Part shown: one piece after another, positions 16,512-24,592 of the stretch
How positions within the stretch are numbered: the stretch's first letter is position 1
How the letters are laid out: each line of letters begins with the position of its first letter
Source of the DNA: Enterobacteriaceae bacterium UBA5654
GTDB taxonomy: Bacteria > Pseudomonadota > Gammaproteobacteria > Enterobacterales > Enterobacteriaceae
DNA length: 49,394 bases
Assembly (NCBI GenBank): GCA_002421005.1
Contig: DIJC01000008.1
Coordinates: forward strand, 1-49,394
Direction of reading: 5' to 3'
Notes under the pieces: model-generated
Told to the model about the DNA's origin: nothing
The model's input: only the letters and a program-made list of their open reading frames with translations
Database searches by the model: none
Translations under genes and position numbers: made by a program

Positions 16512-17303
16512 ATGCCTGTTTTTGCGCTGCTCGCTCTCGTCGCCTATTCATTCAGCCTCGCGCTGATTATTCCCGGCCTGCTTCAGAAAAACAGCGGCTG
16601 GCGAAAAATGGCTATTATTTCTGCGGTTATCGCGCTGATTTGCCACGCTTTTGCGCTGGAAGCACGTATTTTCCCCGGTGGAGAAAGCGGGCAAAATCTG
16701 AGCCTGTTAAACGTCGGTTCGCTGGTCAGCCTGATGATTTGTACGGTGATGACCATCGTTGCCTCGCGCAATCGCGGCTGGCTGCTGCTGCCGGTGGTGT
16801 ACAGCTTTGCGCTAATTAATCTCGCCTTCGCCACTTTTGTGCCGAATGAGTACATCACGCACCTGGAAGCGACGCCGGGCATGATGGTGCATATTGGCCT
16901 GTCGCTGTTCTCTTACTCGACGCTGATCATTGCCGCGCTGTATGCGCTCCAGTTGGCCTGGATTGACTACCAGCTCAAAAACAAAAAGCTGGTCTTTAAC
17001 AGCGAAATGCCGCCGCTGATGAGCATTGAACGTAAAATGTTCCACATTACCCAGATTGGCGTAGTGCTGCTGACCCTGACGCTGTGTACCGGCCTGTTTT
17101 ACATGCACAACCTTTTCAGCATGGAAAACATCGATAAAGCCGTGCTGTCCATTATTGCGTGGTTTGTTTATATCGTTCTGCTGTGGGGACACTATCATAA
17201 AGGATGGCGTGGTCGTCGCGTTGTCTGGTTTAACGTTGCGGGCGCGTGCATTCTGACGCTGGCGTATTTTGGCAGCCGCGTTGTACAGCAGTTCGTAAGC
17301 TAA
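16512..17303 (+). CDS. ypjD: Inner-membrane cytochrome c assembly-like protein YpjD
   Basis: Polytopic inner-membrane protein of 263 residues with about eight hydrophobic helices, in the CcsA/CcmC-type cytochrome c assembly family. E. coli YpjD has the same length; its exact role is unsettled. Conserved His residues in the family motif region (AHAF-like CHAFALEA and the final WGHYHKGWRG) may contact haem. The stop codon overlaps the ribosome-binding site of yfjD, so the two are probably cotranscribed. Confidence 0.92.
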   Translation: MPVFALLALVAYSFSLALIIPGLLQKNSGWRKMAIISAVIALICHAFALEARIFPGGESGQNLSLLNVGSLVSLMICTVMTIVASRNRGWLLLPVVYSFALINLAFATFVPNEYITHLEATPGMMVHIGLSLFSYSTLIIAALYALQLAWIDYQLKNKKLVFNSEMPPLMSIERKMFHITQIGVVLLTLTLCTGLFYMHNLFSMENIDKAVLSIIAWFVYIVLLWGHYHKGWRGRRVVWFNVAGACILTLAYFGSRVVQQFVS

Positions 17304-17313
17304 GGAGCTTTCC

Positions 17314-18600
17314 CTGGAACACATCTCTACCACCACGCTGATCGTCACGCTGATTATCATGGTGGTCATCTCCGCGTGGTTTGCCGGTTCTGAAACAAGC
17401 ATGATGACGCTCAACCGTTATCGCATGAGACACCTGGCGAAACAGGGGAATCGTGCGGCGAAACGCGTCGAAAAACTACTGCGTAAACCAGATCGGCTGA
17501 TAAGCCTGGTACTCATCGGCAACAACCTGGTTAACATTCTTGCTTCCGCCCTCGGCACTATCGTCGGGATGCGCCTGTACGGAGATGCAGGCGTCGCCAT
17601 TGCCACCGGTATCCTCACCTTTGTGGTGCTGGTGTTTGCCGAAGTGCTGCCGAAAACCATCGCCGCGCTCTACCCGGAAAAAGTCGCCTATCCGAGCAGT
17701 TTTCTGCTCGCGCCGCTGCAAATTCTGATGCTTCCGCTGGTCTGGTTTCTGAATACCATTGCGCGAATGCTGATGCGCATGATGGGGATTAAAACGGACG
17801 TCGTGATCAGCGGTTCGCTGAGCAAAGACGAATTGCGCACTCTGGTGAACGAATCCCGCTCGCAAATCTCCCGCCGTAACCAGGACATGCTGCTGTCCAT
17901 TCTCGATCTGGAAAAAGTCAGCGTTAACGACATCATGGTGCCGCGTAACGAAATTATCGGCATCGATATCAACGATGACTGGAAATCCATCGTCCGCCAG
18001 CTCACCCACTCCCCCCACGGGCGCATTGTGCTCTACCGCGACTCGCTGGATGACACCATCAGTATGCTACGGGTGCGTGAAGCCTGGCGGCTGATGCAGG
18101 AAAAGAAAGAGTTCACCAAAGAGGTGATGCTGCGGGCGGCAGACGAAATTTACTACGTTCCGGAAGGAACGCCGCTGAGCACCCAACTGGTGAAATTTCA
18201 GCGCAACAAAAAGAAAGTCGGCCTGGTGGTGGATGAATACGGTGATATTCAGGGGCTGGTGACGGTCGAAGATATTCTCGAAGAAATCGTCGGCGACTTC
18301 ACGACCTCAATGTCACCAACGCTGGCGGAAGAAGTCACGCCGCAAAATGACGGTTCGGTGATCATCGACGGCAGCGCAAATGTGCGCGAGCTTAATAAAG
18401 CCTTCAACTGGCGCCTGCCGGAAGACGATGCCCGCACGATCAACGGTATGCTGCTGGAAGCGCTGGAAGAAATACCTGCCGCCGAAACGCGCGTGCGCAT
18501 CGGTCAGTACGATATCGACATCCTTGATGTCCAGGACAATATGATTAAACAGGTGCGGGTGATCCCGGTGAAGCCGCTGCGCGAGAGCGTGAAAGAGTAG
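17314..18600 (+). CDS. yfjD: CNNM/CorB-family magnesium transport protein YfjD, apparent CTG start
   Basis: Inner-membrane protein with an N-terminal DUF21 transmembrane domain (about 1-190), a CBS pair (about 205-335) and a C-terminal CorC_HlyC domain (about 350-420). The family is linked to Mg2+/Co2+ efflux and includes Salmonella CorB. The first ATG (17359) would cut into the first membrane helix. The homologous N-terminus (EHISTTTL...) instead continues back to a CTG at 17314-17316, six bases after a perfect AGGAG, giving 428 residues as in E. coli. No ATG, GTG or TTG lies at that position, so a rare CTG start is proposed. Confidence 0.9.
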   Translation: MEHISTTTLIVTLIIMVVISAWFAGSETSMMTLNRYRMRHLAKQGNRAAKRVEKLLRKPDRLISLVLIGNNLVNILASALGTIVGMRLYGDAGVAIATGILTFVVLVFAEVLPKTIAALYPEKVAYPSSFLLAPLQILMLPLVWFLNTIARMLMRMMGIKTDVVISGSLSKDELRTLVNESRSQISRRNQDMLLSILDLEKVSVNDIMVPRNEIIGIDINDDWKSIVRQLTHSPHGRIVLYRDSLDDTISMLRVREAWRLMQEKKEFTKEVMLRAADEIYYVPEGTPLSTQLVKFQRNKKKVGLVVDEYGDIQGLVTVEDILEEIVGDFTTSMSPTLAEEVTPQNDGSVIIDGSANVRELNKAFNWRLPEDDARTINGMLLEALEEIPAAETRVRIGQYDIDILDVQDNMIKQVRVIPVKPLRESVKE

Positions 18601-18637
18601 CCCTGCCCACAACGTAGGTGGATGTACGGGCTTTTTT
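18599..18637 (+). terminator. Probable terminator of ypjD-yfjD
   Basis: AGCCC and GGGCT enclose an inner CCAC/GTGG pairing and are followed by a T run. The stem begins inside the yfjD stop codon. Moderately strong. Confidence 0.55.
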
Positions 18638-18653
18638 AGGTTAACGCAGGCAA

Positions 18654-18680
18654 CAAAACGGCCGCCCTTGCGAGCGGCCT
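18654..18680 (-). terminator. Intrinsic terminator of grpE
   Basis: On the minus strand GGCCGC and GCGGCC flank an eight-base loop, followed by GTTTTG, just past the grpE stop. It faces the yfjD terminator in a convergent gap. Confidence 0.78.
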
Positions 18681-18685
18681 TAAAT

Positions 18686-19276
18686 TTACTTCGCCTTCGC
18701 CACAGTCACCATCGCTGCGCGAATGGTACGACCGTTCAGGGTATAGCCTTTTTGCATCACGCCCAGCACGTTGCCCGCTGCGACATCTTCTGACTCGACC
18801 ATCGCAATCGCCTGATGCACGTTCGGGTCCAGCGGGACGTTAGTGTCGGAAATGACTTCCACGCCAAACTTACGCACCACATCCAGCATCGACTTCAGCG
18901 TCAGCTCAATACCTTCAACCATCGGAGCCAGATCCGGGTTCGCTTTATCCGCCACTTCCAGCGCGCGATCCAGGCTGTCGACAACCGGCAGCAGTTCGTT
19001 GATGAACTTCTCCAGCGCAAACTTGTGCGCCTTTTCTACATCCAGCTCGGTGCGACGGCGCAGGTTTTCCATTTCCGCTTTACTACGCAGCAGGCTTTCG
19101 CGCTCGCGAGTCTGGGCCTCGGCCAGCTGTGCTTCAAGACTCGCAATTTTTTCATCGCGCGGATCCACCTGCTCAGCGGAAACATCTGGCTCAACGGCCT
19201 CAACGTCTTCGTGCTGATCCATAATAATTTCTTCCGGGGCTTGTCCCTCAGGCGTTTTCTGTTCTTTACTACTCAT
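18686..19276 (-). CDS. grpE: Nucleotide exchange factor GrpE
   Basis: Dimeric cochaperone that releases ADP from DnaK; it also serves as a thermosensor for the DnaK cycle. The 196-residue product (E. coli 197) has a long N-terminal coiled coil (about 40-90) with an acidic, Glu-rich start and a C-terminal beta domain with PNVHQAIAMVES and NGRTIRAAMVTVAKAK. Single gene with a consensus sigma-32 promoter, divergent from nadK. Confidence 0.98.
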   Translation of the reverse strand: MSSKEQKTPEGQAPEEIIMDQHEDVEAVEPDVSAEQVDPRDEKIASLEAQLAEAQTRERESLLRSKAEMENLRRRTELDVEKAHKFALEKFINELLPVVDSLDRALEVADKANPDLAPMVEGIELTLKSMLDVVRKFGVEVISDTNVPLDPNVHQAIAMVESEDVAAGNVLGVMQKGYTLNGRTIRAAMVTVAKAK

Positions 19277-19322
19277 GAATTTCTCCGCGTTTTTTTCGCA
19301 ATCATCTCGCTAACTTCGCTTA

Positions 19323-19350
19323 TTATGGGGATCGGATTCCTGGTTTCAAG
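19323..19350 (-). promoter_or_regulatory. Sigma-32 heat-shock promoter of grpE
   Basis: On the minus strand CTTGAA (19345-19350), 14 bases, then CCCCATAA (19323-19330): an essentially perfect sigma-32 promoter about 47 bases before the grpE start. Confidence 0.92.
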
Positions 19351-19398
19351 GGAAGCTCTCACATTGTCATCAATCACTGGCACAAGGATCACCCGAAA

Positions 19399-20277
19399 AT
19401 GAACGCTCATTTCAAGTGCATTGGTATTGTCGGACACCCGCGTCACCCTACCGCACTCACCACACATGAAATGCTGTACCGCTGGCTTACTGCCAGAGGC
19501 TACGAGGTCATCGTTGAGCAGCAAATTGCCCAGGAATTGAAATTAAGCGACGTGCGCACCGGCACGCTGGCGGAAATTGGTCAGCAGGCGGATTTAGCCG
19601 TCGTGGTAGGCGGAGACGGGAATATGCTCGGCGCGGCGCGGACACTGGCCCGCTATGATATTAAGGTTATCGGCATTAACCGTGGCAATCTGGGCTTCCT
19701 GACCGATCTTGATCCTGACAACGCGCACCAGCAGCTGGCAGACGTACTGGAAGGTCATTACATCAGTGAAAAACGCTTCCTGCTGGAAGCGCAGGTATGC
19801 CAGAAAGCGTGCCAGAAGCGCCTGAGCACCGCGATTAACGAGGTGGTACTCCATCCCGGAAAAGTGGCGCATATGATTGAGTTCGAAGTGTACATCGATG
19901 AAGTCTTCGCGTTCTCACAGCGTTCGGATGGCCTGATTATCTCGACGCCAACCGGCTCCACGGCCTACTCCCTCTCTGCCGGTGGCCCGATTTTAACGCC
20001 GTCGCTCGACGCCATCACCCTGGTGCCGATGTTTCCGCATACGCTCTCGGCGCGCCCGCTGGTTATCAACAGCAGCAGCACCATTCGCCTGCGTTTTTCG
20101 CATCGCGGTAGCGACCTTGAAATCAGCTGCGACAGTCAGATCGCCCTGCCAATTCAGGAAGGGGAAGACGTATTGATCCGCCGCAGCGACTATCACCTGA
20201 ACTTAATCCACCCCAAAGACTACAACTATTTCAATACGTTAAGCGCAAAACTCGGCTGGTCAAAAAAATTATTTTAA
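19399..20277 (+). CDS. nadK: NAD kinase NadK
   Basis: Phosphorylates NAD to NADP. The 292-residue product matches E. coli in length and has the nucleotide-binding motif VVGGDGNMLGAAR (about 70-82), the catalytic Asp within GGDG, the NE/D motif NRGNLGFLTD and the conserved STPTGSTAYSLSAGGP. It is divergent from grpE across 122 bases and followed by recN, which has its own promoter. Confidence 0.98.
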   Translation: MNAHFKCIGIVGHPRHPTALTTHEMLYRWLTARGYEVIVEQQIAQELKLSDVRTGTLAEIGQQADLAVVVGGDGNMLGAARTLARYDIKVIGINRGNLGFLTDLDPDNAHQQLADVLEGHYISEKRFLLEAQVCQKACQKRLSTAINEVVLHPGKVAHMIEFEVYIDEVFAFSQRSDGLIISTPTGSTAYSLSAGGPILTPSLDAITLVPMFPHTLSARPLVINSSSTIRLRFSHRGSDLEISCDSQIALPIQEGEDVLIRRSDYHLNLIHPKDYNYFNTLSAKLGWSKKLF

Positions 20278-20293
20278 TTTAACGCTGCGGGTC

Positions 20294-20337
20294 TTTACTG
20301 GATAAAAAACCTGTTTATACTGTATGAAAACACAGTT
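20294..20337 (+). promoter_or_regulatory. SOS (LexA-controlled) promoter of recN
   Basis: A -35 TTTACT (20294-20299) and a -10 TATACT (20316-20321) are 16 bases apart. A 20-base LexA box, TACTGTATGAAAACACAGTT (20318-20337), has the CTG-N10-CAG core and overlaps the -10. A degenerate second site (ATG-N10-CAG) follows at about 20338-20353. E. coli recN also has more than one box. Strong repression released by DNA damage is expected. Confidence 0.85.
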
Positions 20338-20363
20338 ATGGTTTTTCATACAGGAAGGCAGCT

Positions 20364-22025
20364 ATGTTGGCACAACTTACCATCAGCAATTTTGCCATCG
20401 TTCGTGAACTCGAAATCGACTTTCACAGCGGAATGACCGCCATCACCGGTGAGACTGGTGCGGGTAAATCCATTGCAATTGATGCGTTAGGGCTGTGCCT
20501 GGGCGGTCGCGCCGAAGCGGATATGGTCCGCGCCGGTGCCAGCCGCGCCGACCTGTGCGCCCGTTTCTCCCTGAAAGACACCCCTGCCGCCCTGCGCTGG
20601 CTTGAAGCCAACCAGCTTGAGGACGGTCGCGAGTGCCTGCTGCGTCGCGCCATCAGCAGCGATGGCCGCTCCCGTGGCTTTATTAACGGCACGGCGGTCC
20701 CGCTGTCACAGCTGCGTGAACTGGGTCAGTTGCTGATTCAAATCCACGGCCAGCACGCGCACCAGTTGCTTATCAAACCGGAACACCAAAAAAATCTGCT
20801 GGACGGCTACGCCGGTGAAGCTGACATCATGCAGCAGATGGCAGAGCACTACCATTTGTGGCATCAAAGCTGCCGCCTGCTTGCGCAGCACCAGCAGCAA
20901 AGCCAGGAGCGCGCCGCGCGTGCGGAACTGCTTCAGTACCAATTAAAAGAGCTGAACGAGTTCCACCCGCAGCCCGGCGAGTTCGAGCAAATCGACGAAG
21001 AGTACAAACGCCTGGCCAACAGCGGCCAGTTGCTGAGCACCAGCCAGCAGGCGCTGGATCTGCTGGCCGACGGTGAAGACATCAATCTGCAAAGCCAGCT
21101 GTACGCCGCAAAGCAGCTGGTGAGCGAGCTAATCGGCATGGACAGCAAGCTCTCCGGCGTGCTGGATATGCTGGAAGAAGCGACCATCCAGCTTAGTGAA
21201 GCCAGTGAAGAGTTGCGCCACTACAGCGATCGTCTGGATCTGGACCCTAACCGCCTTTATGAACTGGAACAGCGGATCTCTCGCCAGATTGCGCTGGCGC
21301 GTAAGCATCATGTCAGTCCGGAAGAGCTGCCGCAGTTCCACCAGTCGCTGCTTGATGAACAGCAGCTCCTTGACGATCAGGCCGACTCCCAGGAAACCCT
21401 GGTTCTCGCGGTCAGCAAACATCGTCAGCAGGCGCTGGAAACCGCGCAGCAGCTGCATCAGCGTCGCCAGGCCAGCGCGCAGGAGCTGGCAACGCTCATC
21501 ACTGACAGTATGCATACGCTCGCCATGCCACACGGTCTCTTTACCATTGACGTCAGCTTTGACGAGCACCACCTGACGGCGGAAGGCGCTGACCGCATTG
21601 AATTCCGCGTCACCACCAACCCTGGTCAGCCGCTACAACCGATTGCCAAAGTCGCTTCCGGCGGCGAGCTGTCGCGCATTGCGCTGGCGATTCAGGTGAT
21701 CACCGCCCGTAAAATGGAAACCCCGGCGCTGATTTTCGATGAAGTGGATGTGGGTATCAGCGGACCAACCGCTGCCGTGGTCGGAAAACTGCTGCGTCAG
21801 CTGGGGGAATCCACCCAGGTGATGTGCGTCACCCACCTGCCGCAGGTTGCAGGCTGCGGTCATCATCACTTTGTGGTCAGCAAAGAAACCGACGGCGAGA
21901 TGACCGAAACCCATATGCAGCCGCTCGACAAGCGCGCGCGTTTGCAGGAGCTGGCGCGCCTGCTTGGCGGTAGCGAAGTCACGCGCAACACTCTCGCAAA
22001 TGCGAAAGAACTGCTGGCGGCGTAA
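20364..22025 (+). CDS. recN: DNA repair protein RecN
   Basis: SMC-like ATPase that promotes recombinational repair of double-strand breaks, bridging DNA for RecA. The 553 residues equal E. coli RecN. Walker A GETGAGKS lies at 29-36; two coiled-coil arms (about 160-220 and 290-370) flank a short hinge; the signature (VASGGELSRIALA) and Walker B (PALIFDEVDVGISG) are near the C-terminus. Confidence 0.98.
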   Translation: MLAQLTISNFAIVRELEIDFHSGMTAITGETGAGKSIAIDALGLCLGGRAEADMVRAGASRADLCARFSLKDTPAALRWLEANQLEDGRECLLRRAISSDGRSRGFINGTAVPLSQLRELGQLLIQIHGQHAHQLLIKPEHQKNLLDGYAGEADIMQQMAEHYHLWHQSCRLLAQHQQQSQERAARAELLQYQLKELNEFHPQPGEFEQIDEEYKRLANSGQLLSTSQQALDLLADGEDINLQSQLYAAKQLVSELIGMDSKLSGVLDMLEEATIQLSEASEELRHYSDRLDLDPNRLYELEQRISRQIALARKHHVSPEELPQFHQSLLDEQQLLDDQADSQETLVLAVSKHRQQALETAQQLHQRRQASAQELATLITDSMHTLAMPHGLFTIDVSFDEHHLTAEGADRIEFRVTTNPGQPLQPIAKVASGGELSRIALAIQVITARKMETPALIFDEVDVGISGPTAAVVGKLLRQLGESTQVMCVTHLPQVAGCGHHHFVVSKETDGEMTETHMQPLDKRARLQELARLLGGSEVTRNTLANAKELLAA

Positions 22026-22174
22026 ACTTTTTTGCCCCTTAACGGTCAGAGTACAAAACAAAAACGCCGTCGGACCTGACAGCAAAAGGTTTTAAAGTGA
22101 TGAAAGGTCTATTATCATCGGCACAATACATATGAGCCGCGTACTGCTCGGGCCCGAAAAGGAATCAAATCACT

Positions 22175-22516
22175 ATGCGCTGTAAAACGCTGACTGCTGC
22201 CGCAGCGGTTCTTCTGATGTTGACCGCAGGCTGTTCCACTCTGGAGCGAGTGGTTTACCGCCCTGACATCAACCAGGGAAACTATCTGACACCTAACGAC
22301 GTCTCAAAAATTCGCGTCGGTATGACGCAACAGCAGGTCGCCTACGCTCTGGGCACGCCGATGATGTCCGATCCATTTGGCTCCAACACCTGGTTCTACG
22401 TTTTCCGCCAGCAGCCAGGTCATGAAGACGTCACCCAGCAGACGCTGACGCTGACCTTCGACAGCAGCGGTAAGTTGACGAACATAGACAACAAACCCGC
22501 GCTGACCGACCAGTAA
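22175..22516 (+). CDS. bamE: Outer-membrane protein assembly lipoprotein BamE (SmpA)
   Basis: Small lipoprotein of the BAM complex that stabilises the BamA-BamD interaction and binds phosphatidylglycerol. The 113-residue precursor has lipobox LTAGC, giving a lipidated Cys20, and a SmpA/OmlA fold with VYRPDINQGNYL and VGMTQQQVAYALGTP. A bidirectional terminator follows. Confidence 0.97.
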   Translation: MRCKTLTAAAAVLLMLTAGCSTLERVVYRPDINQGNYLTPNDVSKIRVGMTQQQVAYALGTPMMSDPFGSNTWFYVFRQQPGHEDVTQQTLTLTFDSSGKLTNIDNKPALTDQ

Positions 22517-22525
22517 CAAACAAAA

Positions 22526-22555
22526 GCAAAAAGGTGCCCTTCGGCACCTTTTTTA
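22526..22555. terminator. Bidirectional terminator between bamE and rnfH
   Basis: AAAAAGGTGCC and GGCACCTTTTTT flank a CTTC loop. A and T tracts on both sides let it end bamE (plus) and ratA-rnfH (minus). The rnfH stop codon lies inside its T tract. Confidence 0.88.
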
Positions 22556-22846
22556 TATTTTGTTAACGGCCTTCTCTGCCCGCTGGCGACGCAGCTCTTT
22601 CGGGTCGGCAATCAGCGGGCGATAAATCTCCACCCGGTCACCGTCCTGCACGCGATCCTGTAACTTCACCGGACGGCTGTAGATCCCCACTTTGTTCTGC
22701 GTGAGATCGATTTCCGTGCGCAGCGCCAGCAGGCCACAAGCGCGGATCGCGTCTTCAACCGTAGCGCCCGCCTTTAGCGTTACCTTCAGCAAATACTGCT
22801 TTTCCGGCAGCCCGTAAGCGACTTCAACGGTGACGTTATCCGGCAC
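22553..22846 (-). CDS. rnfH: RnfH family ubiquitin-fold protein (RatB/YfjF)
   Basis: Small protein of 97 residues with a beta-grasp fold, UPF0125/RnfH family, always next to ratA in enterobacteria; function poorly defined. Recognised from VEVAYGLPEKQYL and DRVEIYRPLIADPKELRRQRAEK. The frame is open upstream to 22930, but homology and AGAGG before it place a GTG start at 22846. The start overlaps the ratA end by 11 bases, suggesting coupled translation. Confidence 0.92.
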   Translation of the reverse strand: MPDNVTVEVAYGLPEKQYLLKVTLKAGATVEDAIRACGLLALRTEIDLTQNKVGIYSRPVKLQDRVQDGDRVEIYRPLIADPKELRRQRAEKAVNKI

Positions 22847-23273
22847 TGTAAACCTCTTTGGCCCGCGCCGTAAAAGCCTGCACCATGCTGGAAGCCAGCT
22901 CTTTGAAAATACGGCCAAACGCCAGTTCAATCAGCATATTGGTAAACTCAAAATCAAGCTGAAACTCAATCTTACAGGCGTCCTGACCGAGCGGGGTAAA
23001 CTTCCAGCCGCCGATAAGCTTCTTAAATGGCCCATCCACCAGATGCATCAGAATGCTTTGATTACTGTTGAGCGTGTTGCGGGTGGTGAATGTTTTACTG
23101 ATCCCGGCTTTCGAGACGTCAACCGCCGCCGTCATCTGCGTCGGCCCGGACTCCAGCACGCGGCTACCGGTACAGCCAGGGATAAACTCCGGGTAAGAGT
23201 CCACGTCATTCACTAACTGGTACATCTGCTCCGCGCTGTAGGGCACCAGAGCAGTACGATTAATCTGTGGCAT
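22836..23273 (-). CDS. ratA: Ribosome association toxin / coenzyme Q-binding START protein RatA
   Basis: Member of the Coq10/START polyketide-cyclase superfamily, 145 residues. In E. coli RatA was reported to bind 50S subunits and block 70S formation when overproduced, while homologues act in ubiquinone function, so the native role is disputed. Start chosen at MPQINRTALVPYS with AGGA eight bases upstream; the frame is open 13 codons earlier. Core: YPEFIPGCTGSRVLES and FTTRNTL. Confidence 0.95.
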   Translation of the reverse strand: MPQINRTALVPYSAEQMYQLVNDVDSYPEFIPGCTGSRVLESGPTQMTAAVDVSKAGISKTFTTRNTLNSNQSILMHLVDGPFKKLIGGWKFTPLGQDACKIEFQLDFEFTNMLIELAFGRIFKELASSMVQAFTARAKEVYSAG

Positions 23274-23423
23274 AGCAATTCCTGGGTACATACACTGCAT
23301 AAATAATAACATTTATCGCAAGTTAAAAAAAACGCTCTGCCGCAACTCGTGCTAAGATACCCCATTACGCCTCGCAGGAGCGTTGAGGCAGTTTGAGATC
23401 AGATTAGCGATGTTCAGGACACT

Positions 23424-23906
23424 ATGACGAAGAAAAAAGCACACAAACCTGGATCAGCCACCATTGCGCTGAATAAACGCGCCCGTCACGAATACTTTAT
23501 CGAAGAAGAGTTTGAAGCGGGCCTGGCGTTACAGGGCTGGGAAGTAAAATCTCTGCGCGCGGGTAAGGCCAATATCAGCGACAGCTATGTCATTCTGATA
23601 GACGGCGAAGCGTATCTGTTTGGCGCAAACTTCACCCCGCTGACGGTCGCCTCCTCGCACGTGGTCTGCGATCCGGTTCGTACCCGTAAACTGTTGCTTA
23701 ACCAGCGCGAGCTGGACTCCCTCTACGGGCGCGTTAATCGCGAAGGCTACACCGTCGTTGCGCTCTCGCTGTACTGGAAAAATGCCTGGTGCAAAGTGAA
23801 AATCGGCGTTGCGAAAGGTAAGAAACAGCATGACAAGCGTTCTGACATTAAAGATCGCGAATGGCAGGTTGATAAAGCGCGCATCATGAAACATGCCGGG
23901 CGCTAA
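23424..23906 (+). CDS. smpB: tmRNA-binding protein SmpB
   Basis: Binds the tRNA-like end of tmRNA and brings it to stalled ribosomes for trans-translation. The 160 residues match E. coli, with an OB-fold core (about 15-130: NKRARHEYFIEEEFEAG ... GWEVKSLRAGKANISDSY) and a basic C-terminal tail that enters the mRNA channel. Ribosome-binding site AGGA before the ATG. In E. coli ssrA follows directly; here it lies about 25 kb away beyond the bap locus. Confidence 0.98.
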   Translation: MTKKKAHKPGSATIALNKRARHEYFIEEEFEAGLALQGWEVKSLRAGKANISDSYVILIDGEAYLFGANFTPLTVASSHVVCDPVRTRKLLLNQRELDSLYGRVNREGYTVVALSLYWKNAWCKVKIGVAKGKKQHDKRSDIKDREWQVDKARIMKHAGR

Positions 23907-23914
23907 GTACAGAA

Positions 23915-23946
23915 ACCCGATTGCAGTCAGCACGGTGTAATCGGGT
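23915..23946 (+). terminator. Possible terminator of smpB
   Basis: ACCCGATT and AATCGGGT form an 8-bp stem with a 16-base loop, followed by AAATTATTT, nine bases past smpB. The T tract is poor. Confidence 0.5.
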
Positions 23947-24421
23947 AAATTATTTCAGACTCTCCCCGTCCATTATTTCACTTTCACCCGCTTATCTTAA
24001 TAAATATTCCTCGTCGTGGCGTAAAGACACAAAAAGCAAATACAAATCATATTTATTTCGACTGAATCGCTTAAGCACCGCCATGATATATCATATTTAT
24101 TATACGCTATTTAATCTTTTTTATTTTAATAGTGTTTTTTAAAAAAATTATCAGGCGTTTTACTTCCCAAATCTCCGTAATAACTGGCAAATAAACCTTT
24201 TATAATTACCCCTCCACCCCTAAACCCTTGTCACTACTGGCTTTAGTCTGCCATCAGGAAAATAACCTCTGTATTTTACTACGATTTTCTATAGCGATAA
24301 TTCATTTGCCCTTTTTAATATTTCTGGCTATATCATCAATAAGCCAACCGGGAGTATTAAAACCGACAAGCGCATAACTTTTATGTGGGCACCCCGTAGA
24401 AACGTAATCGGGGGCCGGACA

Positions 24422-24538
24422 ATGAATATTTTTAATCAGCTCTCCCGACACCAGGGACAGCATTCATTATCTGATTTAAATAACGGTGAGAAACTATTTT
24501 ACAATAGTCTCTCTGCCGCAGAGCTCTTTTACCTGTAA
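24422..24538 (+). CDS. Uncharacterised 38-residue small ORF upstream of bapA
   Basis: An ATG ORF of 38 codons beginning MNIFNQLSRH and ending ELFYL, with a G-rich possible ribosome-binding site (GGGGG, 24410-24414) seven bases upstream. It ends 54 bases before bapA. It has no signal peptide or membrane helix and I do not recognise it. The G tract can pair with CCCCG at 24392-24396, which would hide it. It could be a regulatory upstream ORF for the 20-kb gene, a small protein, or chance. Confidence 0.4.
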   Translation: MNIFNQLSRHQGQHSLSDLNNGEKLFYNSLSAAELFYL

Positions 24539-24541
24539 TTA

Positions 24542-24569
24542 GGGCGCAGCGCTCACCCGTGCGCCGCCC
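24542..24569 (+). other. Hairpin just upstream of bapA ribosome-binding site
   Basis: GGGCGCA and TGCGCC(G)CCC pair across an 11-base loop, three bases past the small ORF stop and about ten before the bapA Shine-Dalgarno. No T tract follows. A ribosome ending the small ORF would sit against this stem. Confidence 0.5.
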
Positions 24570-24592
24570 ATATCTGCCGGGAGTAAGAATTA

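Larger units (their letters stand above)
23947..24592 (+). promoter_or_regulatory. AT-rich leader and promoter region of bapA
   Basis: This 646-base stretch between smpB and bapA is strikingly AT-rich, especially to about 24360, against GC-rich bapA. Candidate promoters facing bapA are TTGCCC-N17-TATATC (24306-24334) and TTTTAC-N16-GATAAT (24274-24301); both are imperfect. The right part contains a 38-codon ORF and a hairpin (listed separately) and the bapA ribosome-binding site GGGAG (24579-24583). Salmonella bapA is activated by CsgD; I see no convincing CsgD site. Silencing by H-NS is plausible from base composition only. Confidence 0.45.

Noticed and set aside
23921..24142. A 73-codon plus-strand frame after smpB.
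   Set aside because: It begins inside the putative smpB terminator stem, has no ribosome-binding site and runs through AT-rich non-coding sequence.
24340..24352. CCGGGAGTATT as a possible CsgD-binding site upstream of bapA.
   Set aside because: It matches only part of the published loose consensus, and a similar string occurs again at the bapA ribosome-binding site, so the match is not informative.
23947..24420. c-di-GMP riboswitch in the bapA leader.
   Set aside because: None of the conserved GEMM core motifs or its two-stem layout could be found by eye.
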